From the NCBI RefSeq assembly GCF_000455485.1, contig NZ_CBQR020000092.1, positions 1 through 64,000 on the forward strand: a stretch of 64,000 bases of DNA. The letters run 5' to 3'. The position numbers and the translations under genes are program-made. The first letter of the stretch is position 1, and each line of letters opens with the position of its first letter. Below the pieces are notes generated by a model. That model had not been told where the DNA came from and ran no database searches. It saw only the letters and a program-made list of their open reading frames with translations. This DNA is from Gorillibacterium massiliense. Its GTDB lineage: Bacteria; Bacillota; Bacilli; Paenibacillales; NBRC-103111. Positions 1-8,123 of this stretch are shown here, piece by piece.

Positions 1-1200
1 CGCGCCCGTGCGCGCTCCGCCGCCAGCCGGCGCTGGCGCCTTGCGGCCGCGGGCCGCCGCCGCATCGACAACTTCGCCGCCGTAGACAGCTTTCTCGGCA
101 ATCTCGATGCCGAGCTGCTTGGCGAATTTGTCGATGATAAACCGCTCCCGCTCCGTCACGAGCGACAGCACGGTGCCGGAGCGGCCCATGCGCCCGGTAC
201 GTCCGGCGCGGTGCACATAATGGTCCGCATCCACGGGCGGATCAAACTGGATGACGTGGCTGACTCCGGGCAGATCCAGGCCTCTCGCTGCCACATCCGT
301 GGCCAGCAGCAGCTGGAATTTGCCCCGGCGGAAGCCATCCATTACCTTCGCCCGTTCCTGCTTGCCGGCCTCGCCATACAGCGCGGCGATGGACAAGCCG
401 GTGTAGCGGATCTTCTGCTCCACTTCGGCAATGTCATCCGTTTCGTTTACGAAAACGATAGCCGAACGGGGATTGAGGGAGCGGACAATCTTCCGCAGCG
501 TTTCGATCTTAGCCCGCTGTTCGCATACGAAGAAGAGATGTTCCAGAGTTTCCGCCGTCTTTTGCTCCGGACGAACCCGAACCTCCGCAGGCGATTGCAT
601 CCAACGCTTGGCCATTTCCCGAATCCCTTGGGTTACCGTCGCGGAGAAAAATAGCACCTGGCGGTCGCGCAAGGAGCCTTTTAAAATTTGCTCCACTTCC
701 TGCTGCGAGCCAAGATCGAAAACCTGATCCACCTCATCGACTACGATCGTTTTCACGTGGTGCATCGACAGCTTGCGCAGCTTGATAAGTTCCACAATTC
801 GTCCCGGCGTGCCAACCACCAGCTGCGGATGCAGCCGCAGCTTTTCCACCTGCCGGCTCAATGCCGCTCCACCGATAAGTTGCTGGACAAGCAGCTTTGT
901 GCCTTCCGCAAGCCACTCCGCTTCCTTTACGATTTGCATACCCAATTCCCGGGTGGGCACCAAAATGACCGCTTGGGTCGCTTTCTGCTCCGGATCGAGC
1001 TTAGCCATGAGCGGCAGCAAATACGCAAGGGTTCTGCCTGTGCCGGTTTGCGACTCAGCGATCAAATCTTTACCCTCCACAGCCAGAGGAATTGCTTCCC
1101 GCTGAATTTGTGTAGGCTCTATCATTTTCCGTTCCCTCAATTTGTCGACCAATCTCTCCGGCAGAGGGAGCGAAGCAAAATTTTCTAATGATGTGGACAT
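1..1200 (-). CDS. DEAD-box RNA helicase (3' end outside window)
   Basis: ATP-dependent RNA helicase; the first 400 residues are visible and the C-terminus runs off the window edge. The frame starts at the ATG whose complement is 1198-1200, with AAGGAG 8 nt upstream. Readable family motifs in order are the Q-motif region (PTQIQREAIP), motif I as SQTGTGRT, PTREL (Ia), TPGR (Ib), motif II as DEVD, SAT (III), RGLD (V) and HRAGRTGR (VI). The visible end becomes rich in Arg, Gly, Ala and Pro, like the basic RNA-binding tails of such helicases. Two core motifs are non-canonical: GRT replaces GKT in Walker A, and DEVD replaces DEAD. Closest general resemblance is to Bacillus cold-shock or ribosome-assembly helicases (YfmL/CshA type), but the exact orthologue is not assigned. 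Confidence 0.93.
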   Translation of the reverse strand, partial: MSTSLENFASLPLPERLVDKLRERKMIEPTQIQREAIPLAVEGKDLIAESQTGTGRTLAYLLPLMAKLDPEQKATQAVILVPTRELGMQIVKEAEWLAEGTKLLVQQLIGGAALSRQVEKLRLHPQLVVGTPGRIVELIKLRKLSMHHVKTIVVDEVDQVFDLGSQQEVEQILKGSLRDRQVLFFSATVTQGIREMAKRWMQSPAEVRVRPEQKTAETLEHLFFVCEQRAKIETLRKIVRSLNPRSAIVFVNETDDIAEVEQKIRYTGLSIAALYGEAGKQERAKVMDGFRRGKFQLLLATDVAARGLDLPGVSHVIQFDPPVDADHYVHRAGRTGRMGRSGTVLSLVTERERFIIDKFAKQLGIEIAEKAVYGGEVVDAAAARGRKAPAPAGGGARTGA

Positions 1201-1235
1201 TGAACAGTCTCCTTAATCTTAACTTGAGTAGCTTC

Positions 1236-1241
1236 ATTATA
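1236..1241 (-). promoter_or_regulatory. -10 box of the helicase gene
   Basis: A TATAAT reads on the minus strand at 1241-1236, 36 nt before the helicase start codon. An 18-nt spacer would place TTGTGG as a poor -35. Assigned from sequence only. Confidence 0.4.
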
Positions 1242-1440
1242 AGGGACAAGAACGTATTACCACAAATCTCGAACCTTCAAAGGCGATTATTGTTGATCAA
1301 TATTTGAAAAAAATAACGAAATTAGCAATATTCACAAAATTGTCACAATATTTTTCGTCAGATTTCGAAACGAACCTATTTTTCTTACTGTCCTATGCTA
1401 CGTAAGGCCGCAGTGCCAAAATCCAAAAGGAGTGATTGAT

Positions 1441-2046
1441 GTGTTCCGTAAGCCAAAGAAAGTCCTGTATTCCTCACTCATCCTGATCCTATCTCTCGCC
1501 GTTCTCGTACCTTCCGTCTCGGCCGCTTCGGTTGATTCAAGCAAAGACATCTCGGACGGCACACTGACAACCGCTCCTGTCGATTCCAGCAAAACCATTA
1601 CAACTGGAGCTCTCACTGCAGCACCGCCTGCTTCCGATTTCGTAGCCAAATTCGTTCCCGTGCAATCAACCGCCTCCACGAAATCCGGCGTAATGTCTGC
1701 TACATCCTCATCCGATTACCAATATCTCGTGCCTTCCTCTTGCACTTCTTCCATTTATAACAAGGCTACGCTTACCATGGTGATAACGGGAATCACGCAA
1801 GCAAACACAGTTGTTGATTTCGCGAGCGTCTCTACTACCCTTCAGCGTTATGACGGAACCAACTGGAATTCTGTCCTGTCAGGGCCGGGACAGCAATTGA
1901 AAGATACAACAGCGGCAGCCGCTTCAGGCGGAACGAATATATGGAAAGGGTACTATTACCGCACCATGTCCTATCATGTGGTTCAAAAAGGCCTTGTTTA
2001 CGAAACCGCGTATTCCTACTCCCCCGCAGCATTAGCAACGCAGTGA
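1441..2046 (+). CDS. Secreted protein of unknown function
   Basis: About 201 residues. I chose the GTG start at 1441 because AAAAGGAG at 1425-1432 lies 8 nt upstream; the GTG at 1432 overlaps that site. The N-terminus (FRKPKK, then a hydrophobic stretch, then SVSA) is a signal peptide. The next 50 residues are Ser/Thr/Asp-rich and hold two similar units of the type VDSSKxIxxGxLTxAP. The C-terminal ~100 residues alternate in a beta-rich pattern (TLTMVITGI, VSTTLQRYDGTNWNSV, YYRTMSYHVVQKGLVYE), with one Cys before it. This resembles the small secreted beta-sandwich proteins of Bacillales (DUF6147-like), but I cannot assign a family firmly. It is monocistronic, ended by the hairpin at 2055-2081. 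Confidence 0.75.
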   Translation: MFRKPKKVLYSSLILILSLAVLVPSVSAASVDSSKDISDGTLTTAPVDSSKTITTGALTAAPPASDFVAKFVPVQSTASTKSGVMSATSSSDYQYLVPSSCTSSIYNKATLTMVITGITQANTVVDFASVSTTLQRYDGTNWNSVLSGPGQQLKDTTAAAASGGTNIWKGYYYRTMSYHVVQKGLVYETAYSYSPAALATQ

Positions 2047-2087
2047 AAAAAATAGCGGGCGAATCCGACCGATTCGCCCGCTTTTTA
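2047..2087. terminator. Bidirectional terminator
   Basis: An 11-bp perfect stem (GCGGGCGAATC, loop CGACC, complement) at 2055-2081, with A-run on the left and T-run on the right. It lies between convergent genes and can serve both. Confidence 0.9.
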
Positions 2088-2861
2088 TTACCGCATAGAT
2101 TTCGCCATGTCAATCAGTTCTTGCTCCGATAAAGCTCCCATTATCGAGAAAGTGAAGTTACTCTGGACCCAAGTAATCTTTGTAGAAGCTTTATTGGTAA
2201 TAATCAATCCATCGTTTCCATTCACCAGCACGGATTTTGTGTTCTCATTCCCCTCTGCATTTCCAATCCGCTCCGACTCGGTGAGTTTGTTCTGAGTTAC
2301 AATGATGATTTTCCCGGTATCATCTTTGTATAGCAGGGTTAGATAAACTGCTTGAATTAAGCTTACTTTCGTTAACCGATAAGCATCCGGAACATAAGTC
2401 GGTTTCAATATCGGGTAAGGTACCGATTTTTGCGCCTCATCGACGGAACCGTACTCTCCAGAATTACTATCGCTATCGACCGCGGACTTATCATCTCCCT
2501 GTTTCGTCTCCACAAACCCGGGCGGCGCCGAAGTAACGGCCTTCTTCGGATCATCCTCGGTATCCCCATAGAAAATACTGGAGATTCCCCCGCCGACATT
2601 CTTCACGATTTTCATAACAGGCAGGTAAGCCTTTGTTTGCAGCGGTACGGAAAATAACATCGCGCCGACAAGAAACGCAGCGGCTACGGCGCCGCCTCTC
2701 CGCAATCTCTTCAGCCTGCGCTTCATCTTCTTCCTATCTTCCAGCTTTTTTGAAATAACTTTCCATGAAGGACCCGGATCGGGTACTTCGATTTGATAGC
2801 TTTGTTCCAGGGCGGCGGACCATAATTCGTCGAATTGATCATCGATGTTTTTCATGTCCAT
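2088..2861 (-). CDS. DUF4367 membrane anti-sigma-like protein
   Basis: About 257 residues and probably the anti-sigma partner of the upstream ECF factor. The start codon ATG (complement 2859-2861) overlaps the sigma stop as TAATG and is preceded by GGGGGCTGAAG, so translation is coupled. Residues ~1-50 are cytosolic and charged, with a basic patch (KKMKRRLKRLRR) before one membrane segment (AVAAAFLVGAMLFSVPL). An extracytoplasmic part follows, with an acidic Ser-rich linker and a C-terminal DUF4367 domain (YPILKPTYVPDAYRLTKV to the end). The same architecture recurs at 35901-36782. The signal it senses is unknown; the anti-sigma role is inferred from pairing and topology. Confidence 0.85.
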   Translation of the reverse strand: MDMKNIDDQFDELWSAALEQSYQIEVPDPGPSWKVISKKLEDRKKMKRRLKRLRRGGAVAAAFLVGAMLFSVPLQTKAYLPVMKIVKNVGGGISSIFYGDTEDDPKKAVTSAPPGFVETKQGDDKSAVDSDSNSGEYGSVDEAQKSVPYPILKPTYVPDAYRLTKVSLIQAVYLTLLYKDDTGKIIIVTQNKLTESERIGNAEGNENTKSVLVNGNDGLIITNKASTKITWVQSNFTFSIMGALSEQELIDMAKSMR

Positions 2862-3442
2862 TACTTCAGCCCCCAATCATTTTGCAAGCGTTGTTTGACC
2901 TGCTCTCTTGCGCGAAATAGCTTCTGCTTGACGGCCCCTTCCGTTGTCCGTAAAGTAGCGGCAATCTCCTTGTATGACATATCGTGAATCCAGCGCATTT
3001 CGATAATTTGCCGATAATCCGGCCGTAGCTGATCCATGTAAAAGGCAATAGACTGCTTCATCATCCGCAGCTCCACCTGCTTGTCCACCGGCTCCAAAGG
3101 ATCCGTAGGCGATGAATAGGGATGCTCAACATCAAGGTAGACAATATTGGAATCCAGCTCGTTCCGATTTCTGGAAAATTTTTTAATATGATTTAAAGTG
3201 GTATTGCGGGCAAGCGTCTTAATCCAGCCTTCCATCTTCTCCAAATCCTGCAGCTGCGAAGACTTCCGAATGGCGCGCATAAAAGAGTCTTGAATAATAT
3301 CCTCCGTCGCCCCGTGATCTTTGATGATGAAAAATATTAACGGGTACACCAGATGATAGTATTCATAATAAACCTGCTGCTGAAGACTCGGGGCCAGCCC
3401 GTAATAATCCGTTGTAAATAGCAGCACCAAATGTTTCGACAT
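2861..3442 (-). CDS. ECF-type RNA polymerase sigma factor
   Basis: 193 residues, the usual ECF length. Sigma region 2 covers about residues 25-95 (YYEYYHLVYPLIFFIIKDHG, then ATEDIIQDSFMRAIRK). Region 4 covers about 125-188 (LRPDYRQIIEMRWIHDMSY, then KEIAATLRTTEGAVKQKLFRAREQV), with a recognisable helix-turn-helix. The ATG at 3442 has GGAGG 6 nt upstream. It is the first gene of a two-gene unit with the DUF4367 protein, the normal sigma/anti-sigma arrangement. Target promoters cannot be read from the window. Confidence 0.93.
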   Translation of the reverse strand: MSKHLVLLFTTDYYGLAPSLQQQVYYEYYHLVYPLIFFIIKDHGATEDIIQDSFMRAIRKSSQLQDLEKMEGWIKTLARNTTLNHIKKFSRNRNELDSNIVYLDVEHPYSSPTDPLEPVDKQVELRMMKQSIAFYMDQLRPDYRQIIEMRWIHDMSYKEIAATLRTTEGAVKQKLFRAREQVKQRLQNDWGLK

Positions 3443-3579
3443 AGCTGACCTCCAAAAAAGGCAAAGGAACCTATTTCCATTTTATAAGATTCGCCGCCCG
3501 TTAACAATGATTAACAGAATCGCAACTTGATCAATCAAAGAACGACGAAAAGAACCGGGGCAGAAGCCGCCGGTTTTGT

Positions 3580-4362
3580 TTATTTTTTGTTGAATAGTCT
3601 TGCGGCGTACCGATCGGCCAACCTTGGAAATAGCTGGTATAGTTTTATTCCGAAAGCCGCTATCCGCGGCATGTCGGTTTCATCTTTTCCCTTTACGATC
3701 GCCTTGATGACCGCGGCGGACACCCGTTCTGGCGGAAGCATCATCCATTTGATGCTGTTCACGTAACCGCCCGTCGGATCAGCCGTTTCAAAAAAAGGCG
3801 TGTCTATCGGCCCGGGGTTTATTGCGGACAACCTTACGCCCGTCCCTGCCAGCTCTTGCCGTAGACTGTTGGTAAAACCCAGCACCGCATGTTTGGAAGC
3901 TGCATATCCGCTGGATTTCGCGGAGCCCAATTTGCCGGCCATTGAAGCGAGATTGACGATATTTCCATTGCCAGCCTCCAGCATGTGCGGAAGCACATCC
4001 TTGATGCAGCGGACAGTTCCCATATAGTTGACGTCCATCATGTCTTCAAACGTATGTAAAGAAGTATTAACTGTATATTCAAATACGCCAAAACCAGCGC
4101 AGTTAATCAAGATATCGATTTTTCCATATCTAGCGCGAACCGCATCCATCACTTCACGGACCTGCTCATCCGAACGGACATCCAAGACATAACAAGCATG
4201 TTCATCTTTGATCGCAGCCGCTACTTTCTGCAGCTTCGCTTCCGATCGAGCAGCAAGAACCGGTATGGCTCCAATCTCCGCCAAGTCGCGGGCAATAATA
4301 GCTCCAACTCCACTGGAAGCGCCAGTAATTACGGCTACTTTGCCGTCCAGTCTTTTTACCAT
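3580..4362 (-). CDS. Short-chain dehydrogenase/reductase, YqjQ-like
   Basis: 260 residues, classical SDR. The Rossmann motif TGASSGVG is at about residue 14, NCAGFG near 90, and the catalytic Ser-Tyr-Lys set is LASMAG with YAASK. NPGPIDTPFF follows the active site. The C-terminal stretch ending in KLYQLFPRLADRYAARLFNKK, together with the motifs, closely resembles Bacillus subtilis YqjQ, whose substrate is unknown. The start has GAGGGG upstream. It is monocistronic; 3443-3579 holds no gene, and 4363-4593 holds only leader and promoter sequence for the neighbours. Confidence 0.92.
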   Translation of the reverse strand: MVKRLDGKVAVITGASSGVGAIIARDLAEIGAIPVLAARSEAKLQKVAAAIKDEHACYVLDVRSDEQVREVMDAVRARYGKIDILINCAGFGVFEYTVNTSLHTFEDMMDVNYMGTVRCIKDVLPHMLEAGNGNIVNLASMAGKLGSAKSSGYAASKHAVLGFTNSLRQELAGTGVRLSAINPGPIDTPFFETADPTGGYVNSIKWMMLPPERVSAAVIKAIVKGKDETDMPRIAAFGIKLYQLFPRLADRYAARLFNKK

Positions 4363-4593
4363 GGAAACCCCTCTATCTATCTTAAAGTTACAAACTCTTT
4401 ACTTATTATGGGGTAAGATTTGGAAAAGGACAATGGATAACCAAGTGAAAGGTTTGTTCCCCTCTTCTCTTAGGGAGTGGAGTTCTTCATCGGTCTGTGC
4501 TGTTCACATGGATAAACTTCGCACCATCTGGTACGATACCATACATATCAAACGAAACGGATTCGCCTAGAAGCAGAGAACGGAGAAAAACCC

Positions 4594-5385
4594 ATGACTG
4601 GATTTCTTATTGATTTGGATGGAACGATGTATTCCGGTACTCGCCCGCTTGAACATGCGGCTGAGTTCATTGAAACCTTGCAAAAACGAAATATCCCGTA
4701 TTTGTTTGTCACCAATAATTCCTCCCGCCGGCCGGAGGAAGTTGCGGAACATCTTCAAAGGATCACGCGCATTCAGGCCTCCCACGAGGATGTCTATACT
4801 TCTTCCCAGACGGCGGCCCGTTTTATTGCCGACCAGAATCAAGGCAAGCGAGTGTACATGATCGGGGAACGCGGTTTGGAGCTGGCACTGAAGGAAGCCG
4901 GATTGGAACTTATCAAAGAGGGGGATGGCGATATCCCGGATTTCGTCGTCAGCGGCATCGACCGAGAATTCACCTATAGCAAACTGGAAACCGCCGTCGG
5001 ATATATTTTAAGCGGTGCCAGGTACATTCTCACCAATCCCGATCATCTGCTTCCAAACGAGCGGGGATACTCCCCAGGAGCCGGTTCTCTTGGCGGCGCA
5101 ATCCGGACGGCAACGCAAACTGAGCCGGTGATCATCGGAAAACCATCGCCCATTATTATGGAATACGCCATTGAGAAGATGGGGCTTCCGGCAAAAGACA
5201 TCTGGGTCGTCGGAGATAATTTACGAACGGATATATGCGGCGGAGCAGCAGCCGGGTGCCGCACAGCCCTGGTGCGGACTGGCGTAGCGGCGACCCACGA
5301 TATCGATGCTGCCGTACACCAGTTGGGAATCAAGCCTGATCAAATCTGTGATCATCTGATGGAGCTGACGCGGCTTTTGCCCTAA
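4594..5385 (+). CDS. HAD-superfamily phosphatase, YutF/NagD-like
   Basis: 263 residues. HAD motif I is DLDGTMY near the N-terminus (nucleophile Asp plus acid/base Asp), motif II is FVTNNSS, motif III includes GKPSPIIM, and motif IV is VVGDNLRTDI. The central segment is the C2-type cap of the NagD/AraL/p-nitrophenylphosphatase branch. Sequence pattern and length match Bacillus subtilis YutF (TIGR01457), a low-specificity sugar- or nucleotide-phosphate phosphatase. The role here is general phosphate-ester hydrolysis; the natural substrate cannot be inferred. GGAGAAAAACCC precedes the ATG. Confidence 0.92.
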   Translation: MTGFLIDLDGTMYSGTRPLEHAAEFIETLQKRNIPYLFVTNNSSRRPEEVAEHLQRITRIQASHEDVYTSSQTAARFIADQNQGKRVYMIGERGLELALKEAGLELIKEGDGDIPDFVVSGIDREFTYSKLETAVGYILSGARYILTNPDHLLPNERGYSPGAGSLGGAIRTATQTEPVIIGKPSPIIMEYAIEKMGLPAKDIWVVGDNLRTDICGGAAAGCRTALVRTGVAATHDIDAAVHQLGIKPDQICDHLMELTRLLP

Positions 5386-5429
5386 AGATTTGCGAACCAG
5401 CCCGCCCTCGATAAACCGGCAAATTTTTA

Positions 5430-5458
5430 TTGCCCTCGACAGATGCTTTTCGTATAAT
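5430..5458 (+). promoter_or_regulatory. Promoter of the LysR gene
   Basis: TTGCCC at 5430-5435 and TATAAT at 5453-5458, spaced 17 nt. This gives a leader of roughly 65 nt before the ATG at 5531. Confidence 0.6.
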
Positions 5459-5530
5459 GGTAGGAATATAAATTTTTTTTATTATGATCGGATTTTCAAT
5501 AACCAGAATAAATGCCCTGGAGGAGATCGC

Positions 5531-6433
5531 ATGAATATTAACCAACTGGACACGCTGGTGATGATATCGAAGACGATGAGCTTCCGTAAAGCTGGGGAGT
5601 TGCTGAATCTGACGCAACCGGCCGTATCCGCCCAGATCAAAAGTCTGGAGGATGAATTCAGCACCGTGCTTGTGGACCGCAATCAACCTGTCAGCTTGAC
5701 GGACAGCGGTCGGCTTTTTCTGGAGCATGCCTACCGCATCCTTCACACGGTCGATGAGCTGAAGCAGCGGCTGGCGGATCTGGAGAACACGCCTCAAGGG
5801 CAAATCAATGTCGGCACGACAACCTCCATCGCCGTGCAGGTGCTTCCACGAGTGCTCTCCTACTTTCAAAATCAGTATCCGCTCATCAAGCCCACCATCC
5901 ATTCCATGACTTCCTCGCAAATCATCACCGCTGTTGAAAATGGAACCGTCGATATCGGCATCTCTTACCTTTTTGACCGCAGCCCGCATCTGGAAAGCTC
6001 CATTTTGTATTATGACACCTTCGAACTAGTCGTCTCTCCTGCCCATCCGTTAGCCCAGGTTACCCATGCTTCTCTCGAGGATTTAGTCCATCTGCCATTT
6101 ATATTGATGTCGCCGGGCACAGCCGGACGTCGGTTTACCGATCAGGTGTTCAAAGAGATGAATTTCTCGCCCAACGTCGTAATGGAGTTGTCCAGCAGCG
6201 AAGAAGTCAAACGCGTGGTCGAAATGAATCTAGGCGTCGGCGTCATTTCCAAAATGTCCATCACCAGTGAGCTTCGAATGGGCACACTTAAAATGATCCG
6301 CATCAATGAGCTGGAGATCAGCCATCCCGTCGGCATCCTTTACAAGTCTGGGCGGTATTTGAGCACCGCTATGCAGCAATTCTTGAATGACCTGAAAGGC
6401 ATGCCGCAAACGCACTTCCTCGGTTCGGAATAA
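5531..6433 (+). CDS. LysR-family transcriptional regulator
   Basis: 300 residues. The ATG at 5531 has GGAGGAG about 6 nt upstream; upstream in-frame codons lack a ribosome site. Residues 1-60 are the winged HTH (FRKAGELLNLTQPAVSAQIK, then SLEDEF). Residues ~90-295 are the periplasmic-binding-like effector domain (GQINVGTTTSIAVQVLPRVL onward). It is followed after 29 nt by a histidinol-phosphatase gene in the same direction, so the two may be co-transcribed. Effector and targets are not predictable from sequence. Confidence 0.93.
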   Translation: MNINQLDTLVMISKTMSFRKAGELLNLTQPAVSAQIKSLEDEFSTVLVDRNQPVSLTDSGRLFLEHAYRILHTVDELKQRLADLENTPQGQINVGTTTSIAVQVLPRVLSYFQNQYPLIKPTIHSMTSSQIITAVENGTVDIGISYLFDRSPHLESSILYYDTFELVVSPAHPLAQVTHASLEDLVHLPFILMSPGTAGRRFTDQVFKEMNFSPNVVMELSSSEEVKRVVEMNLGVGVISKMSITSELRMGTLKMIRINELEISHPVGILYKSGRYLSTAMQQFLNDLKGMPQTHFLGSE

Positions 6434-6462
6434 TCGACATCACGGAAGGGAGTTACTCACTT

Positions 6463-7272
6463 TTGAAATTCGATATGCATACCCACCACTATCGTTGCGG
6501 GCACGCGTCAGGCAACATCCGCGATTATATCGAAGCCGCTATCGGATTCGGGCTACAGGTGATCGGCATCTCCGATCATTCGCCTTATTTTGCAAGTGCT
6601 GAAGATCAAGCGGAACCCCGCATCGCCATGGCCAAAAGCGAGTTTCCTCATTATATCTCCGAAGTACTGAAGCTGAAGGAAGAGTATAAAGATCGGATCG
6701 AGGTGCTGCTTGGCATCGAATCCGATTTTTTCCCGAAACAGGCGGACCTGTATAAGGAAATGTATGCCCCTTATCCCTTCGACTATATCATCGGCTCGGT
6801 GCACCAAACCGAAAACGGCGTAAGCATCTTTAACAAAAACCGCTGGAAAAACTTAAGCGATTTCCACAAAGTTCAGGTGAAAGACGAGTATTACCGGTTG
6901 ATTCGCCAGTCGGCGGAAAGCGGCATGTTTCAGATTCTCGGCCATATCGACGCCATGAAGGGGAATTACCCGGCATTTAGCCAAATTCCCACACGCATGA
7001 TCGAAGAAACGCTGAAGGCCATCAAAGGGCTGGATATCGCGGTAGAAATCAATACCTCCGGAAAAACCAAGCTGGTCGGCGGGTGGTACCCGTCCGATGA
7101 CATTTTGGAGCGGGTGCTTTATCACCACATCCCGGTTACTTTCGGCTCCGACGCTCACGTTCCCGACCGAGTCGGCGACGAATGGGATCAGGTACTGCAA
7201 AGACTGCGGGAAATCGGCTTCAAGGAATGGGTCTTTTACCGGCAAAAACGCATCCAGCGTGTTCCGATCTGA
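6463..7272 (+). CDS. Histidinol-phosphatase, PHP family (HisK type)
   Basis: 269 residues. It hydrolyses L-histidinol phosphate to histidinol in histidine biosynthesis; the PHP fold binds a metal cluster. The N-terminus reads MKFDMHTHHYRCGHA, the typical metal-binding HxH with CGH of the Bacillus-type enzyme. Further metal ligands are in ISDHSPY, GIESDF, GSVHQTENG, GHIDAMKG and TFGSDAHVPDRVG. The start is TTG at 6463, with GGGAG about 10 nt upstream. It stands apart from other his genes, which is common in Bacillales. A terminator follows at 7312-7358. Confidence 0.92.
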   Translation: MKFDMHTHHYRCGHASGNIRDYIEAAIGFGLQVIGISDHSPYFASAEDQAEPRIAMAKSEFPHYISEVLKLKEEYKDRIEVLLGIESDFFPKQADLYKEMYAPYPFDYIIGSVHQTENGVSIFNKNRWKNLSDFHKVQVKDEYYRLIRQSAESGMFQILGHIDAMKGNYPAFSQIPTRMIEETLKAIKGLDIAVEINTSGKTKLVGGWYPSDDILERVLYHHIPVTFGSDAHVPDRVGDEWDQVLQRLREIGFKEWVFYRQKRIQRVPI

Positions 7273-7311
7273 CGCTCCACATTGTACCTCATTAATCGTG
7301 CAAAATAGACA

Positions 7312-7358
7312 AGGCTTCTCTGCGGCAAGTTTAAGCCAGCAAAGAAGCCCTTTTTTTT
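7312..7358 (+). terminator. Rho-independent terminator
   Basis: GGCTTCTCTGC pairs with GCAAAGAAGCC (one mismatch), followed by eight T. It ends the histidinol-phosphatase transcript just before the XRE promoter. Confidence 0.85.
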
Positions 7359-7364
7359 ATGTCC

Positions 7365-7430
7365 ATGGAAAGTAAACTTGACATTATATGCGGCGAGTGA
7401 TAATTTGGTAATGGAAAGTGTACTTTCCAT
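7365..7430 (+). promoter_or_regulatory. Promoter with palindromic operator of the XRE operon
   Basis: -35 TTGACA at 7378-7383 and -10 TAATTT at 7401-7406, spaced 17 nt. A perfect 20-bp palindrome, ATGGAAAGTGTACTTTCCAT, lies at 7411-7430 over the expected transcription start. One half-site, ATGGAAAGT, recurs at 7365-7373 just upstream of the -35. This layout fits autorepression by the XRE protein encoded immediately downstream. Confidence 0.75.
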
Positions 7431-7445
7431 AGGAGGAGGGGTATC

Positions 7446-7649
7446 TTGAAGAATCGCTTGGAAGAAATACGTAAACAACGCGGTATAAAGCAGGAAGATT
7501 TAGCGGCTGCTCTCGAAGTTTCCAGGCAAACCATCGGCTCTCTTGAAAATGGCAGATATAATCCGTCGATTCTTTTAGCTTTCAAAATAGCCCGCTATTT
7601 CGACATGAGTATTGAAGAAATATTCATTTATGAGGAGGATGAACAATGA
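7446..7649 (+). CDS. Small XRE-family HTH regulator
   Basis: 67 residues, a bare HTH_3 domain (NRLEEIRKQRGIKQEDLAAA, then LEVSRQTIGSLENGRYNPS). The TTG start at 7446 follows AGGAGGAGGG. It overlaps the next gene by 4 bp (ATGA). Proteins of this size and type are commonly paired with a small membrane protein, as here. It is probably a repressor of its own operon through the palindrome at 7411-7430 (inference). Confidence 0.93.
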   Translation: MKNRLEEIRKQRGIKQEDLAAALEVSRQTIGSLENGRYNPSILLAFKIARYFDMSIEEIFIYEEDEQ

Positions 7650-8077
7650 AAAAGCGTGGCCATGATTCTTTCCTTGCGTTAGCTGGCATATTGTTGCTTG
7701 GAGCCGGGCTATTTTTGTTGAAAACAATCGATAACCTACAAAGCACTTTACAGGCATTGCCATATATTCTTATTGGCCTTGGTTGCGGTCTTTTCGGCCA
7801 TGGCATGGGAAATGTCATTAGCCGAAAGGCCCTGAAGAATAACCCCAATGTGCAAAAACGAATGGAAATCGAAAAGAATGATGAACGGAATCTTGCCATT
7901 AGCTACCGTGCAAAAGCGAAAGCATACGACATGATGGTGCTTGTATTCGGCGCGTTAATGATTTCATTTGCTTTAATGAATGTCGACGTCCTCGTGATTT
8001 TGCTGCTGGTATTCGCTTACTTGTTTGTTATTGGCGGCGGAGTTTATTATCGCGTTAAGTTTGATAAGGAAATGTAA
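7646..8077 (+). CDS. Small membrane protein paired with the XRE regulator
   Basis: 143 residues with four hydrophobic segments: about 8-26, 35-58, 92-110 and 113-133. A charged loop between the second and third contains KRMEIEKNDERN, typical of DUF2178/DUF6442-like proteins encoded beside XRE regulators. The ATG overlaps the XRE stop, with GAGGAGG upstream. Function is unknown. Confidence 0.85.
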   Translation: MKKRGHDSFLALAGILLLGAGLFLLKTIDNLQSTLQALPYILIGLGCGLFGHGMGNVISRKALKNNPNVQKRMEIEKNDERNLAISYRAKAKAYDMMVLVFGALMISFALMNVDVLVILLLVFAYLFVIGGGVYYRVKFDKEM

Positions 8078-8078
8078 A

Positions 8079-8113
8079 AAACGCCGCCCATTTTTCAATT
8101 TGGGCGGCGTTTA
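8079..8113. terminator. Bidirectional terminator
   Basis: An 11-bp perfect stem, AACGCCGCCCA at 8080-8090 with its complement at 8101-8111, between convergent genes. Confidence 0.85.
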
Positions 8114-8123
8114 GCTTGCTAAT

